Below are positions 43,972 through 53,703 of a DNA stretch of 64,000 bases, in pieces. This stretch comes from Aquincola tertiaricarbonis (GTDB lineage: Bacteria; Pseudomonadota; Gammaproteobacteria; Burkholderiales; Burkholderiaceae_C). A program made the translations under genes and the position numbers. The DNA lies in assembly GCF_000969605.1 (NCBI RefSeq), contig NZ_JZUE01000006.1, positions 222,452 to 286,451 of the forward strand, read 5' to 3'. How positions within the stretch are numbered: the first letter of the stretch is position 1; each line of letters starts with the position of its first letter. The notes below the pieces were generated by a model. That model was not told where the DNA came from. It ran no database searches and worked only from the letters and a program-made list of their open reading frames with translations.

Positions 43972-45317
43972 GCCGCGGCCTTGGCCTGCGCGATGCGTGC
44001 GGGGGTGGTGGCCAGGCTGCGTGCCGGTTCGGCGGCGGTGGGCAGGCCCAGCTTGAGGTTGGAGCTGGCCAGCACCGGCGTGCGGCCGGCCGCAGCACGG
44101 CGGAAGTAGCCGCGGGGCACCACCACGATGCCGCTGTCGCTGACGTGGAAGCGCTGGCTGTCGCGCTCGCGGTCGCCACCGATCACCTCGCCGGCCGGGA
44201 TGTCGTTGTCCTGGTCGATGATGGCCCGCGTGATGCGCGTGCCGCGGCCGATGGTGGTGCGCTCCATCACGATGCAGTGCGAGAGCTGCGCGTCCTCGCA
44301 CACGGTGACGGAGCTGCGCAGCATCGCGTGGTCCAGCCGCGCGTTGTTCACCACGCAGCCCGAGCCGACGACGGATCGGTTGAGCACGCCGCTTTCGATC
44401 TGCGCCGACTCCGACGGATCCTGGCTGGCGTACACCGGCCAGGCCGGGTTGGTCATGCGGAAGCGCGGCTTGGCGCCCAGGGTGTCGAAGTGGGCCTCGA
44501 AGTAGGCCTCGATGGTGCCCACGTCGCGCCAGTAGTGCGGGTCCTCGAACTCGGCCAGGCCGGGAATGTGGTTGGTGGTGAAGTCGTAGGCCAGCACGCG
44601 ATGGCTCTTGGCCATGCGCGGCAGGATGTCGCCGCCGAAGTCGCGCTCGCCGTTGCGGTGGGCGCGACGCAGCTCGTCCAGCAGCACGTCGGTGGAGAAG
44701 ATGTAGTTGCCCATCGACGCCAGCGCATGCGTCGGCCGGCCCGGCATGGGCACGGCCATCTTGGGCTTCTCGCGGAACTCGCGCACCATCAGCTCGGCAT
44801 CGGTCTCTACGATGCCGAACTGCGAGCACTTCTCCAGCGACACCGGCAGCGTGGCCACGCTCACGTCCGCATCGGCGGCGATGTGCGCATCCAGCATCTG
44901 CCGCACGTCCATGCGGTACACATGGTCGGCGCCGAAGACGGCCACGTAGTCGGGCCGGTGGGTCTCGATCAGGTGCAGGTTCTGCCAGACGGAGTCGGCC
45001 GTGCCGCGGAACCACTCGGGGCCGTCGCGCATCTGCGGCGGCACCACGGTGATGAAGTGGTCGGGGATGAAGCGGGCCATCGTCCACGACTGCCGCACAT
45101 GCTCGATGAGCGCCTGCGACTTGTACTGCACCAGCAGGTAGACGGAGCAGATCTCGGAGTTCACGAGGTTGCTCAGCACGAAGTCGACGACCCGGTGCTT
45201 GCCGTTGAAGGGCACCGAGGGCTTGCACCGGTGCTGGGTCAACGGGAACAGCCGTGAACCTTCCCCGCCCGCCATGACGAAGGCGAGGACCGAGGGTTTT
45301 CTTTGTTGCATTCGCAT
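43968..45317 (-). CDS. glgC: Glucose-1-phosphate adenylyltransferase
   Basis: 449 residues. The nucleotide-binding start [19 protein letters not shown] is followed by [48 protein letters not shown] and [12 protein letters not shown], all standard GlgC motifs. The C-terminal left-handed beta-helix follows. It makes ADP-glucose, the glucosyl donor for glycogen synthase, from ATP and glucose 1-phosphate. The start could be the second methionine (45311); both share one reading frame. No glgA or glgB is in the window. It heads the operon glgC-glgX-treZ-treY. Confidence 0.95.
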
Positions 45318-45412
45318 TCCTTACACGCGCCTGTTGCAGAAAGTGTCCGGGGGGCTCCGGGGGCTCTTCGTAGGACGATGACTCATCCGCTCGTCGGTGG
45401 CGGGTGCATGCG

Positions 45413-45781
45413 TCATGAGCTGCCGGGCGCGGTGTGGGCGGCGGCGGCCTGGCGGGCCAGGGCCTCGGCAATGGGGCCGGGCTGGCTGGGGCGCACCAGC
45501 CGTTCCAGTTCACGGCCGTCGTGCATCAGCACCAGCGTGGGCCACAGCTTCACCCGGAAGCTGCGGCCCAGCGGGCGGCCCGGGCCGTCCTCGGCCTTGA
45601 TGTGCCGCACCCCGGGGTAGGCCTGCAGCGCCTGCGCAACCGCGGGTTGCGCGGCCATGCAGAAGCCGCACCAGTCGGTGCCGAACTCCAGCAGCGTGGG
45701 GCCGGGCATCGCATCGACCTCGGCCCGGCTGGGCTGGGCGGCCTGGTAGGGCTGGGAAGCAGAAGGTCTGGGCGCGGTCAT
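45413..45781 (-). CDS. Thioredoxin-like protein
   Basis: 122 residues. A thioredoxin fold with active site WCGFC inside LLEFGTDWCGFCMAAQPAV, then VRHIKAEDGPGRPLGRSFRV and WPTLVLMHDGRELERLVRP, where the cis-proline of LWPTLV is present. No signal peptide is seen, so it is a cytoplasmic dithiol oxidoreductase. I start at ATG 45781; codons further up are proline-rich and lack fold character. It is upstream of glgC on the same strand (95 bases) and divergent from the aldehyde oxidoreductase operon. Confidence 0.85.
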   Translation of the reverse strand: MTAPRPSASQPYQAAQPSRAEVDAMPGPTLLEFGTDWCGFCMAAQPAVAQALQAYPGVRHIKAEDGPGRPLGRSFRVKLWPTLVLMHDGRELERLVRPSQPGPIAEALARQAAAAHTAPGSS

Positions 45782-45908
45782 GGGCGCGTGGGGGCAAGCC
45801 GCGTGCCGCGTCGCGGATCGACTCACCCCGGGCGGCGGGAACGGCGGTTGCCCCTTCCGATGCAAAACGCACCCGCGCTTACACGCGAAAACACATCAAG
45901 GGACGCCC

Positions 45909-46481
45909 ATGCCCCCCGCCGCCACCGCCACCCGACCCACCGCACCGCCTCCCTCGCCCGCCGGTATCGCGCAGCGCCCCATCCGCCTGCACATCAACGG
46001 CACCACCACGCCGCTGCTGGCGGCGCCGTGGGTCACGCTGCTGGACCTGCTGCGAGAACATGCCGGCCTCACTGGTACCAAGAAGGGCTGCGACCACGGC
46101 CAGTGCGGCGCCTGCACCGTGCTGCTGGACGGCAAGCGCATCAACGCCTGCCTGACCCTGGCCGTCTCCCACGACGGCGCCAGCGTCACCACCGTGGAGG
46201 GCCTGGCCGGCGAGGACGGTGCGCTGCATCCTTTGCAGCAAGCCTTCATCGACCACGACGCCTTCCAGTGCGGCTACTGCACGCCGGGCCAGCTGTGCTC
46301 GGCCATGGGCCTGATCAACGAGGGCGGCGCCAGCAGCCTGCCGCAGCTGCGCGAGCTGATGAGCGGCAACCTCTGCCGCTGCGGCGCCTATCCGCAGATC
46401 GCGCAGGCGGTGGCCACGCTGGCGCTGCATCCCGCGCCCGGCCCGGTGGCCGACGCCGGCGCCCCCGAGGTGCAGCCGTGA
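45909..46481 (+). CDS. paoA: Aldehyde oxidoreductase, [2Fe-2S] subunit (PaoA-like, no Tat signal)
   Basis: 190 residues. The plant-type ferredoxin half contains GCDHGQCGACTVLLDG and NACLTLAV; the second cluster is bound by CGYCTPGQ and GNLCRCGAY. It passes electrons from the molybdenum centre to the flavin subunit. The closest known relative I recall is E. coli PaoA, but this protein lacks the Tat signal of PaoA, so the complex should stay in the cytoplasm. AAGGGA at 45898-45903 supports ATG 45909. The next gene overlaps as GTGA. Confidence 0.9.
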   Translation: MPPAATATRPTAPPPSPAGIAQRPIRLHINGTTTPLLAAPWVTLLDLLREHAGLTGTKKGCDHGQCGACTVLLDGKRINACLTLAVSHDGASVTTVEGLAGEDGALHPLQQAFIDHDAFQCGYCTPGQLCSAMGLINEGGASSLPQLRELMSGNLCRCGAYPQIAQAVATLALHPAPGPVADAGAPEVQP

Positions 46482-47554
46482 CGCCGTTCGACCATGTGAT
46501 GCCCGATGCGGTGGAGTCCGCCCTGGCCGACATCGGCCGCGCGCCGCTGCCCACGCCCGACAGTGCCCGCTTCCTGGCCGGCGGCACCAACCTGCTCGAC
46601 CTGATGAAGGCCGACCTGACCCGGCCCACGCGGCTGGTGGACGTGCACCGCCTGCCGCTGAAGGCCATCGAGCCCACGGCCGACGGCGGCCTGTCGCTGG
46701 GGGCCATGGCCACCAATGCCGAGACCGCCGCCCATCCGCTGGTGCGCAGCCGCCATCCGCTGCTGGCGGCCGCCATCCTGGCTGGCGCCTCGCCGCAGAT
46801 CCGCAACATGGCCACCAACGGCGGCAACCTGCTGCAGCGCACCCGCTGCAGCTATTTCTACGACGCCAAGGTGCCGTGCAACAAGCGCGAGCCCGGCAGC
46901 GGCTGCCCGGCGCGCAACGGCCTGGCCAAGCAGCTGGCCATCCTGGGCAGCAGCGAGCAGTGCATCGCCACCCATCCGTCGGACTTCTGCGTCGGCCTGG
47001 CCGCGCTGGACGCCACGGTGCACGTGCGCTCGCAGCGCGGCAGCCGGCGCATCCCGATGCTGCAGTTCCACCGCCTGCCCGGCGACCGGCCGGAGCTGGA
47101 CACCGAACTGGCGCCGGACGAGCTCATCACCCACATCACCCTGCCGCCCGCGCCCTTCACCCGCCACACCACCTACCTGAAGCTGCGCGAGCGGGCCTCG
47201 TACGCCTTCGCGCTGGTGTCGGTGGCCGCGGCGCTACAGCTCGACGAGCGCGGCCGCATCACCGAAGCGCGCATCGCGCTGGGCGGCGTGGCCCACAAGC
47301 CCTGGCGGCTGCCCGAGGCCGAGGCGCTGCTGCAGGGCCGCGAGGCCACGCCCGCCGCCTTCGGCGAGGCCGCCCGCCGGCTGCTGCAGGGTGCGCAGGC
47401 GCATGGCGCGCCGGGAACCGACAACGCCTTCAAGATCCCGCTGGCTGAGCGTGCGGTGGTCCGCGCGCTGGAGCTGGCCGTGGCGGGTGAACTCACCAAC
47501 ACCGGGCCGCTGGCCGGCCTGCCGGTCGACAGCGTGCGCAGGGAGCCTTCATGA
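46478..47554 (+). CDS. paoB: Aldehyde oxidoreductase, FAD-binding subunit (PaoB-like)
   Basis: 358 residues from GTG 46478, overlapping the previous stop as GTGA. The FAD-binding region has ARFLAGGTNLLDLMKADL and ASPQIRNMATNGGNLLQR. The insert QRTRCSYFYDAKVPCNKREP followed by GCPARNG carries Cys residues in the pattern that binds a [4Fe-4S] cluster in PaoB/YagS and is absent from most xanthine dehydrogenases. CIATHPSDFCVGLAALDA completes the family match. Its stop overlaps paoC by ATGA. Confidence 0.92.
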   Translation: MTPFDHVMPDAVESALADIGRAPLPTPDSARFLAGGTNLLDLMKADLTRPTRLVDVHRLPLKAIEPTADGGLSLGAMATNAETAAHPLVRSRHPLLAAAILAGASPQIRNMATNGGNLLQRTRCSYFYDAKVPCNKREPGSGCPARNGLAKQLAILGSSEQCIATHPSDFCVGLAALDATVHVRSQRGSRRIPMLQFHRLPGDRPELDTELAPDELITHITLPPAPFTRHTTYLKLRERASYAFALVSVAAALQLDERGRITEARIALGGVAHKPWRLPEAEALLQGREATPAAFGEAARRLLQGAQAHGAPGTDNAFKIPLAERAVVRALELAVAGELTNTGPLAGLPVDSVRREPS

Positions 47555-49863
47555 ACGACCGCGTACCCGAGCTGGCCAGGCCTTTCGCCGAACTGCTGGC
47601 CATGCGACCCCCGGTGGCGCTGGGCATGCCGCTGCCGCGGCTGGACGGCCCCGACAAGGTGACCGGCCGCGCCCGCTATGCCGCCGAGCATCCCGCGGGC
47701 GACCTGCTGTACGGCGTGATCGTGGACACCGCCGCCGCGCGCGGCCGCATCCAGCGCATCGACACCGGCCGCGCCGCCGCGGTGCCGGGCGTGGTGGACA
47801 TCCTCACCCACGAGAACCGGCCGCGCATGCGCTCGCTGGACATGTTCTACAAGGACATGACCGCGCCGGTGACCGGCTCGCCCTTCAAGCCGCTGCACGA
47901 TGCCGAGGTGCACTACAGCGGCCAGCCGGTGGCGCTGGTGGTGGCCACCAGCTTCGAGGCGGCGCGCCATGCGGCCACGCTGGTGCAGGTGGAGGTGGCC
48001 ACCGAGCCGCACCACACCGACCTGATGGCCGCCTTGCCCGAGGCACACGACCCCAGCGCACTGCGCGCCGGCTTCAAGCCGCCGCCCGAGCCGCGCGGCG
48101 ATGCCGAGGCGGCCTATGCGGCCGCCGCGGTGCAGGTGGAGGCGGAGTTCCACCACGGCGCCGAGCACCACAACCCGATGGAGATGCATGCGGCCACCGT
48201 GGTGTACGGCCGCAACCGCCACCTCACCATCCACGACAAGACCCAGGGCTCGCAGAACGTGCGCTGGGTGGTCTCGCGGGTGTTCGGCCTGCCCAAGAGC
48301 CGGGTGACGGTGAAGAACCAGTTCGTCGGCGGTGCCTTCGGCGCCGGGTTGCGGCCGCAGCATCCGGTGCTGCTGGCCACCATGGCCGCGCTGAAGCTGG
48401 AACGCTCGGTGCGCGTGGTGCTCACGCGGCAGCAGATGTTCTTCTTCGGCCACCGGCCCGAGACCTGGCAGCGGGTGAAGCTGGGCGCGCAGGCCGACGG
48501 CCAGCTCACCGCGCTGATGCACGACGCGGTGGGCGCCACCTCGCGCAAGGAGGACTACGTCGAGGTGGTGGTCAACTGGTCCAGCCAGCTCTACCGCTGC
48601 GACAACGTGCGCCAGGGCTACAAGCTCGCCGCGCTGGACCACTACAGCCCGATGGACATGCGCGCCCCCGGCGCCGCCCATGGCGTGCATGCTATCGAGG
48701 TGGCGATGGACGAGCTGGCCCACCGCCTGCACATGGACCCGCTGGCGCTGCGGCTGAAGAACTACGCAGACCACGACTACAACGAGGACCTGCCGTTTTC
48801 CAGCAAGGAACTGCGGGCCTGCTACCACGAAGGCGCGCAGCGCTTCGGCTGGGACGCGCGGCCGCAGGCCCCGCGATCGATGCGCGAAGGGCGCGAGCTG
48901 GTGGGCTGGGGCATGGCCACCGGCACCTGGGATGCGCTGCAGATGTTCGCCCGCGTCCATGCGGTGCTGCAGGCCGATGGCCAGCTGGTGCTGCGCAGCG
49001 CGGCCAGCGACATCGGCACCGGCACGCTGACGGTGATGACGCAGATCGGCGCGGCTTCCATGGGCATGGCCATGGAGGACGTGCGCTTCGAGCTGGGCGA
49101 CTCCAACCTGCCGGTGGCGCCGATCGAAGGCGGCTCCTCGCATGTGACGACCATCGGCTCGGCGGTGCAGGGCGTGTGCGAGCGCCTGCAGCACAAGCTG
49201 TGGGAGCTGGCGCGCAAGCAGCCGAACTCGCCATTCGCCACCTGCCGCTTCCACGACGTGGGCTTTGCCCAGGGCACCATGTACCTGCGCTTCGAGCGCG
49301 ACGTGACGGTGCGGCTGACCGACATCCTGGCCGCCGCCGGGCTGAAGGAGCTGGAAGAGAAGTACCTGATGCTGCCCGCGGTGCTGAAGCAGAAGAAGTA
49401 CACCCGCGCCGTGCATTCGGCGGTGTTCTGCGAAGTCAAGGTGGACGAGGAACTGGGCACCGTGCGTGTCACCCGGGTGGTGAGCGCCATCGCGGCCGGC
49501 CGCATCATGAATGCGCAGACCGCGCGCAGCCAGATCATCGGCGGCGTGGTGTGGGGCATCAGCCAGGCCCTGCATGAGGAAACCCAGGCCGACCAGCAGC
49601 TGGGCCGCTTCATGAACCACGACTTCGCCCAGTACCACGTGCCGGTGAATGCGGACATCCACGACATCGACGTCATCTTCGTCGACGAGAACGACCGCAT
49701 CGCCAGCCGGCTGGGGGCCAAGGGCGTGGGCGAGATCGGCCTGGTGGGCGTGGCCGCGGCCATCTGCAACGCCATCCACCATGCCACCGGCCGCCGCATC
49801 CTCAGCCTGCCGATGACGCCCGACAAGGTCATGGCGCCGGCCTCCCCCTCATCCAACGCGTGA
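47551..49863 (+). CDS. paoC: Aldehyde oxidoreductase, molybdenum cofactor subunit (PaoC-like)
   Basis: 770 residues, slightly longer than E. coli PaoC (732). It contains the xanthine-dehydrogenase-family core: RLDGPDKVTGRARYAAEHP, NQFVGGAFGAGLRPQHPVL and SPMDMRAPGAAHGVHAIEVA. Near the C-terminus GAKGVGEIGLVG has Glu728 in the place of the catalytic base. It oxidises aldehydes (aromatic aldehydes in E. coli) to acids at the molybdenum cofactor, which may be the cytidine-dinucleotide form. XdhC/PaoD maturation genes are not in the window. The next gene starts 11 bases on. Confidence 0.93.
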   Translation: MNDRVPELARPFAELLAMRPPVALGMPLPRLDGPDKVTGRARYAAEHPAGDLLYGVIVDTAAARGRIQRIDTGRAAAVPGVVDILTHENRPRMRSLDMFYKDMTAPVTGSPFKPLHDAEVHYSGQPVALVVATSFEAARHAATLVQVEVATEPHHTDLMAALPEAHDPSALRAGFKPPPEPRGDAEAAYAAAAVQVEAEFHHGAEHHNPMEMHAATVVYGRNRHLTIHDKTQGSQNVRWVVSRVFGLPKSRVTVKNQFVGGAFGAGLRPQHPVLLATMAALKLERSVRVVLTRQQMFFFGHRPETWQRVKLGAQADGQLTALMHDAVGATSRKEDYVEVVVNWSSQLYRCDNVRQGYKLAALDHYSPMDMRAPGAAHGVHAIEVAMDELAHRLHMDPLALRLKNYADHDYNEDLPFSSKELRACYHEGAQRFGWDARPQAPRSMREGRELVGWGMATGTWDALQMFARVHAVLQADGQLVLRSAASDIGTGTLTVMTQIGAASMGMAMEDVRFELGDSNLPVAPIEGGSSHVTTIGSAVQGVCERLQHKLWELARKQPNSPFATCRFHDVGFAQGTMYLRFERDVTVRLTDILAAAGLKELEEKYLMLPAVLKQKKYTRAVHSAVFCEVKVDEELGTVRVTRVVSAIAAGRIMNAQTARSQIIGGVVWGISQALHEETQADQQLGRFMNHDFAQYHVPVNADIHDIDVIFVDENDRIASRLGAKGVGEIGLVGVAAAICNAIHHATGRRILSLPMTPDKVMAPASPSSNA

Positions 49864-49874
49864 AGGAGCGAACC

Positions 49875-50138
49875 ATGCAAGTGCCCGACGTGCTCAGGCA
49901 GATCAAGGCCTACGACGACCAGCGCCCCAGCCTCCCGGGGGAACACTGGCTGGCGCTGGGCGCCGGTGCGCTGATGCTGCTGTGGGGTGCGCGACGCCAT
50001 TCCCTGCTGGCCACCACCGCCGGGCTGGCCCTGCTGGCGCGCGCCGCCAGCGGCCGCGACGGCCTGCGCAGCGTGCTGGGCAGCCAGGGTGTTACAGGTG
50101 CGCGGGTGCCCTATCCGCCCCGCGTAGGCCAACGCTGA
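49875..50138 (+). CDS. Small membrane-associated protein after the Pao-like operon
   Basis: 87 residues. AAGGAG at 49863-49868 fixes ATG 49875. A hydrophobic hairpin covers about residues 26-57 (WLALGAGALMLLWGARRHS, LLATTAGLALLARAASG), giving two short membrane helices separated by a basic turn. The rest is polar. It is 11 bases after paoC and likely cotranscribed. The layout resembles YgaP-type/DUF2892 membrane proteins, but I would not assign it. Confidence 0.7.
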   Translation: MQVPDVLRQIKAYDDQRPSLPGEHWLALGAGALMLLWGARRHSLLATTAGLALLARAASGRDGLRSVLGSQGVTGARVPYPPRVGQR

Positions 50139-50282
50139 CGGCAGTTGCCGGTTGCAGCCGACTCCCCCGGGCCCGCCGTGTCCCTAACCTAACTGCACCG
50201 GTGGCCCGCCCTAGAGCCACAGGCGCAACAAGCCGGCGCACATGCAGCCGGCCTTCATCAAATCAAACTTTGGAGTGAACCT

Positions 50283-50552
50283 ATGAACCTCATCATCTGG
50301 CTGGTTGTCGGCGGGCTCATCGGATGGGTCGCGAGCATGATCATGCGCACCGATGCGCAACAAGGCGTCATCCTCAACGTGGTGGTCGGCATCATCGGCG
50401 CCATGCTGGGCGGCTGGCTGCTGTCGCCGCTGCTGGGCGCCGGCACCGTCAACCAGGGCGACTTCAGCGTGATGGGCCTGCTGCTGTCCCTGGGCGGCGC
50501 GATCATCCTGCTGGCGATCGTGAACCTGGTGCGTCGCGGCAGCGTGCGTTAA
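50283..50552 (+). CDS. GlsB/YeaQ/YmgE family stress-response membrane protein
   Basis: 89 residues. LIIWLVVGGLIGWVASMIM, then VILNVVVGIIGAMLGGWLL and SLGGAIILLAIVNLVRRGS, give the three glycine-rich membrane helices of the transglycosylase-associated (YeaQ/YmgE) family, small inner-membrane proteins induced by stress in many proteobacteria. GGAG at 50271-50274 precedes the ATG. It is followed by a clear hairpin terminator. Confidence 0.9.
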   Translation: MNLIIWLVVGGLIGWVASMIMRTDAQQGVILNVVVGIIGAMLGGWLLSPLLGAGTVNQGDFSVMGLLLSLGGAIILLAIVNLVRRGSVR

Positions 50553-50573
50553 ACAGCGCACGGCTCCAACTGC

Positions 50574-50602
50574 AACGCGCCCTCCGGGGCGCGTTGTCGT
50601 TT
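50574..50602 (+). terminator. Intrinsic terminator of the GlsB-family gene
   Basis: Perfect nine-base arms AACGCGCCC (50574-50582) and GGGCGCGTT (50587-50595) with loop TCCG, followed by a short T-rich stretch (GTCGTTT). It lies 22 bases after the GlsB stop and faces the convergent small membrane gene at 50617, so it may serve both. Confidence 0.75.
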
Positions 50603-50616
50603 CCGGCGCAGGAAAC

Positions 50617-50904
50617 TCAGGCCAGCAGGTTGCGGCCGACCTGCAGCATGCCCAGCAGCACGCCGCACACGGCCAGGTGCACGAAGCGGTGTCGCCAGCC
50701 GGCGGCCATGTCGATGCCCAGCCGCACCGACAGGCAACCCCAGAGCATCACCAGCAGCAGCGTGGCCGCCTCGGGGCGTTCGAGCGGATGGCCGCCGGCC
50801 TGCATGAGGCCGACGAGGGCGACCCAGAGGCCGCTTGCCATGATGGTGGAGGCCGTCACTTCATTGAAGGCGGGCTTGCGCAGGGAGATGCCAACGACTT
50901 GCAT
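50617..50904 (-). CDS. Small membrane protein of unknown function
   Basis: 95 residues from ATG 50904. Three hydrophobic segments are seen: STIMASGLWVALVGLMQA (about 18-36), ATLLLVMLWGCLSVRLGI and FVHLAVCGVLLGMLQVG. The family is not recognised. It is convergent with the GlsB gene and shares the terminator between them. Its promoter lies in the 135-base gap before the DUF3422 gene. Confidence 0.6.
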   Translation of the reverse strand: MQVVGISLRKPAFNEVTASTIMASGLWVALVGLMQAGGHPLERPEAATLLLVMLWGCLSVRLGIDMAAGWRHRFVHLAVCGVLLGMLQVGRNLLA

Positions 50905-51039
50905 GCCGCAAGCGTATCGCGCCCCGAAAAGCCCCGATCCGCCGAACAGCACCGCCGCAGGCGCCTTTCCCGCGCCGGCGGCCACCGCAGGCGCCGCCGG
51001 GGCACACTGCGGCCGTCGCATCTGCTGCAGCCGGCCGCC

Positions 51040-52395
51040 ATGTCATCACTTCTTTCAGCTCTTACCGACGAAATCGCGCAGCCGGCCGGCGCCTTGCCGC
51101 CGGACGACAGCCTTCGCGACGAACTGCACAACGAGGTGCATGCCCGCCCCTCGGCCCGCATCCGTCTGCCGGCGCTGGTGTTCACGGTGGCCGTGCTCAA
51201 CCACGGCGTGAGCCGGGAGGACGAATGTGCCCACCTGCAGCGCCTGCCCGGCCAGGCCGGGCTGCGGCCGCAGGACCTGGAGGCCAACTTCCTGCGGCTG
51301 CGCTTTGCCGACCACACGCTGAAATGGGAGCGCCACACCGAGTTCACCCGCTATGCGGTGGTGCAGCCGCTGCCCGAATCCGCCGGCCTGCAGGCGGACA
51401 ACCCGCCGCTGATCGACGCGCTGGTGCTGGACAAGGCCTGGCTGCGCGCGGTGCCCGGCCGCACCGTGGCCGCGCTGCAGCTGGTGATGCTGGAACATCC
51501 GCTGGACGACCCCGCCGCCGCCCTGGAAGCGGCGCAGCGCTGGTTCGGCGGCCGCACGGTGGTGGCTTCGCTGATGGGCAAGGGCCATTCGATGGCCGTC
51601 ACCAACTTCCGGCTGCGGCCCGACGGCTTCGAGCGCCTGCTGGTGCTGGCGCCGCCGGGCACCAGTGAAACCCGCGCGGGCCGCATCTCGCAGCGGCTGC
51701 TGGAGATCGAGATCTACCGGCTGATGGCGCTGCGCGGCCTGCCGGTGGCCAAGGCGCTGGCGCCGGTGCTGGCCGAGTCCGAAGCCGCGCTGGCCGCGGT
51801 GACGGCGCGGCTGGAAGCCCGCGAAAGCTCCGAGGCGCAGCTGCTGGACACGCTGATCCACGTCGCCGCGCGAGTGGAGCGCGCCACCGCCGAGCACCAG
51901 TACCGCTTCTCCGCCACCGAGGCCTACGACGCACTGGTGCGCCAGCGGCTGGCGGAGTTGCGCGAGATGCCGATTCCCGGCACCCAGACCATCGGTGAAT
52001 TCATGCAGCGGCGGCTCTCGCCGGCCATCGCCACGGTGGCGGCGGCGGCGCAGCGGCTGGGCTCGCTGTCGCAGCGCATCGAACGCAGCAGCGCCCTGCT
52101 GCGCACCCGGGTGGACATCGCCACCGAGACGCAGAACCAGCAGCTGCTGGCCAAGCTCACGCGCGGGCAGGAACTGCAGCTGCGGCTGCAGTCCACGGTG
52201 GAAGGCCTGTCCATCGCGGCCATCTCGTACTACGTGGTGAGCCTGCTGCTGTACGGCGGCAAGGCGGCCAAGGCGGCCGGCCTGCCCATCCACCCCGAGA
52301 TGGCCGCCGGCGCCGCCATCCCGCTGGTGCTGTGGGCGGTATGGCAGGCCACCCGGCGCATCCACCGCCGGCTGCACATGGGCCCGCGGGACTGA
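51040..52395 (+). CDS. DUF3422 family protein with C-terminal membrane helices
   Basis: 451 residues. The N-terminal motif LRDELHNEVHARPSARIRLP is diagnostic for DUF3422, together with ADHTLKWERHTEFTRYAV and LIDALVLDKAWLRAVPGRTV. The middle holds long helices (about 235-370) likely to form a coiled coil, and two membrane helices close the protein (AAISYYVVSLLLYGG, AAIPLVLWAVW). The function is unknown; the layout suggests an inner-membrane protein with a large cytoplasmic domain. No clear ribosome site precedes ATG 51040. Confidence 0.88.
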   Translation: MSSLLSALTDEIAQPAGALPPDDSLRDELHNEVHARPSARIRLPALVFTVAVLNHGVSREDECAHLQRLPGQAGLRPQDLEANFLRLRFADHTLKWERHTEFTRYAVVQPLPESAGLQADNPPLIDALVLDKAWLRAVPGRTVAALQLVMLEHPLDDPAAALEAAQRWFGGRTVVASLMGKGHSMAVTNFRLRPDGFERLLVLAPPGTSETRAGRISQRLLEIEIYRLMALRGLPVAKALAPVLAESEAALAAVTARLEARESSEAQLLDTLIHVAARVERATAEHQYRFSATEAYDALVRQRLAELREMPIPGTQTIGEFMQRRLSPAIATVAAAAQRLGSLSQRIERSSALLRTRVDIATETQNQQLLAKLTRGQELQLRLQSTVEGLSIAAISYYVVSLLLYGGKAAKAAGLPIHPEMAAGAAIPLVLWAVWQATRRIHRRLHMGPRD

Positions 52396-52536
52396 AGGCG
52401 CCGCGGCGGTGCGCGCAGCCCGCCCGACATGCGGCCCTCTCCTACAACCGATGCGCGTGCCTCCCGTCAGCCACGCTGCAGCGCCACATGCACAGTGGGC
52501 CATCGACCACCGGCCACGCCCTTCCGGGAGCCCACC

Positions 52537-53703
52537 ATGATCACTGCGCAAGACCCGAGCACCGCCGCCCTGGCCCGCACCCTGGAAGTGGCCGGCCGCC
52601 GGCCCACGGTGGTGTTCCACTGCACCCAGCCGCAGGCCCGTGGCGACAACCATGACCACCGCACCAAGGCTTCGGTCGCGCATGCGCTGGCCGACCTGCT
52701 GGGATTGAACTTCGGCGGCATCTACCGCGCCGACGCCCGGCCCGAGGGGCCGCTCTTCTTCGTGCCCAGCGACACCCTCACCAGCGTGGACGCCGCGCGC
52801 CACCTGGGCATCGAGTCCGGCGACCAGCTCTTCGGCGGCGTGGTGCCGCATCCCTTCGTGGCCACCAAGCTGGTGTCGCACGGCCTGGTGCACCCTGATG
52901 CGCCCGCACCGGCGGGCTGGTCGGCCGCCCATGGCCAGGCCATCCAGGAGGTGGTGCTGCCCGGCTACTCCTGCTTCACGCCGGCCGATGCCCGCGTGGC
53001 CGCCGAGCGGCTGCTGGCCCACGGCAGCATGCGGCTGAAGAACCCCGACGGCGTGGGCGGCCTGGGCCAGCAGGTGATGCACAGCGCCGCCGAGCTGGAA
53101 GCCTGGCTGGCCGAGACCGATCCCGAGCAGCTGCGCCAGCACGGCGTGGTGCTGGAGCGCAACCTGCGCCAGGTGGAGACGCTGAGCGTCGGCCAGGTGC
53201 AGGCCGGCCCGCTGACCGCCAGCTACGTGGGCACGCAGCAGCTCACCCGCAACCACCGCGGCCACGAGGTCTACGGCGGCAGCACCCTCACCGTGGTGCG
53301 CGGCGACTTCGAGGCGCTGCGCGAGCTGCCGCTGGCGCCGGAGCTGGCCACCGCGGTGGAGCAGGCGCTGGTGTACCACCGGGCCGCGGCCGAGCACTAT
53401 CCCGGCTGGATGGCCACCCGCGCCAACTACGATGTGGCCCAGGGCGTGGACGACCGCGGCCAGTGGCGTTCCGGCGTGCTGGAGCAGAGCTGGCGCATCG
53501 GGGGCGCCAGCGGCGCCGAGGTGGCGGCGCTGCAGGCCTTCCAGGCCGATCCCGCATGCCGCGTGGTGCGTGCATCCACCCACGAGGTGTATGCCGACAA
53601 GGTGAGCGTCCCGGCCGGCGCGCGCGTGCATTACGACGACGACGATGCCGACGTGGGCCGGGTGACCAAGTACGCGCAGGTGGAGGCGCATGCCGACCTT
53701 TGA
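52537..53703 (+). CDS. DUF3182 family protein
   Basis: 388 residues, no signal peptide. It opens with VFHCTQPQARGDNHDHRTKA and contains GDQLFGGVVPHPFVATKLVS, RLKNPDGVGGLGQQVM, LERNLRQVETLSVGQVQAG and ASTHEVYADKVSVP. The pattern of DUF3182, with a basic/acidic core like ATP-grasp ligases (MRLKNPDGVGG...VLERNL), suggests an ATP-dependent ligase fold, but that is inference. GGGAG precedes ATG 52537. Its end overlaps the next hydrolase gene by 14 bases. Confidence 0.8.
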   Translation: MITAQDPSTAALARTLEVAGRRPTVVFHCTQPQARGDNHDHRTKASVAHALADLLGLNFGGIYRADARPEGPLFFVPSDTLTSVDAARHLGIESGDQLFGGVVPHPFVATKLVSHGLVHPDAPAPAGWSAAHGQAIQEVVLPGYSCFTPADARVAAERLLAHGSMRLKNPDGVGGLGQQVMHSAAELEAWLAETDPEQLRQHGVVLERNLRQVETLSVGQVQAGPLTASYVGTQQLTRNHRGHEVYGGSTLTVVRGDFEALRELPLAPELATAVEQALVYHRAAAEHYPGWMATRANYDVAQGVDDRGQWRSGVLEQSWRIGGASGAEVAALQAFQADPACRVVRASTHEVYADKVSVPAGARVHYDDDDADVGRVTKYAQVEAHADL

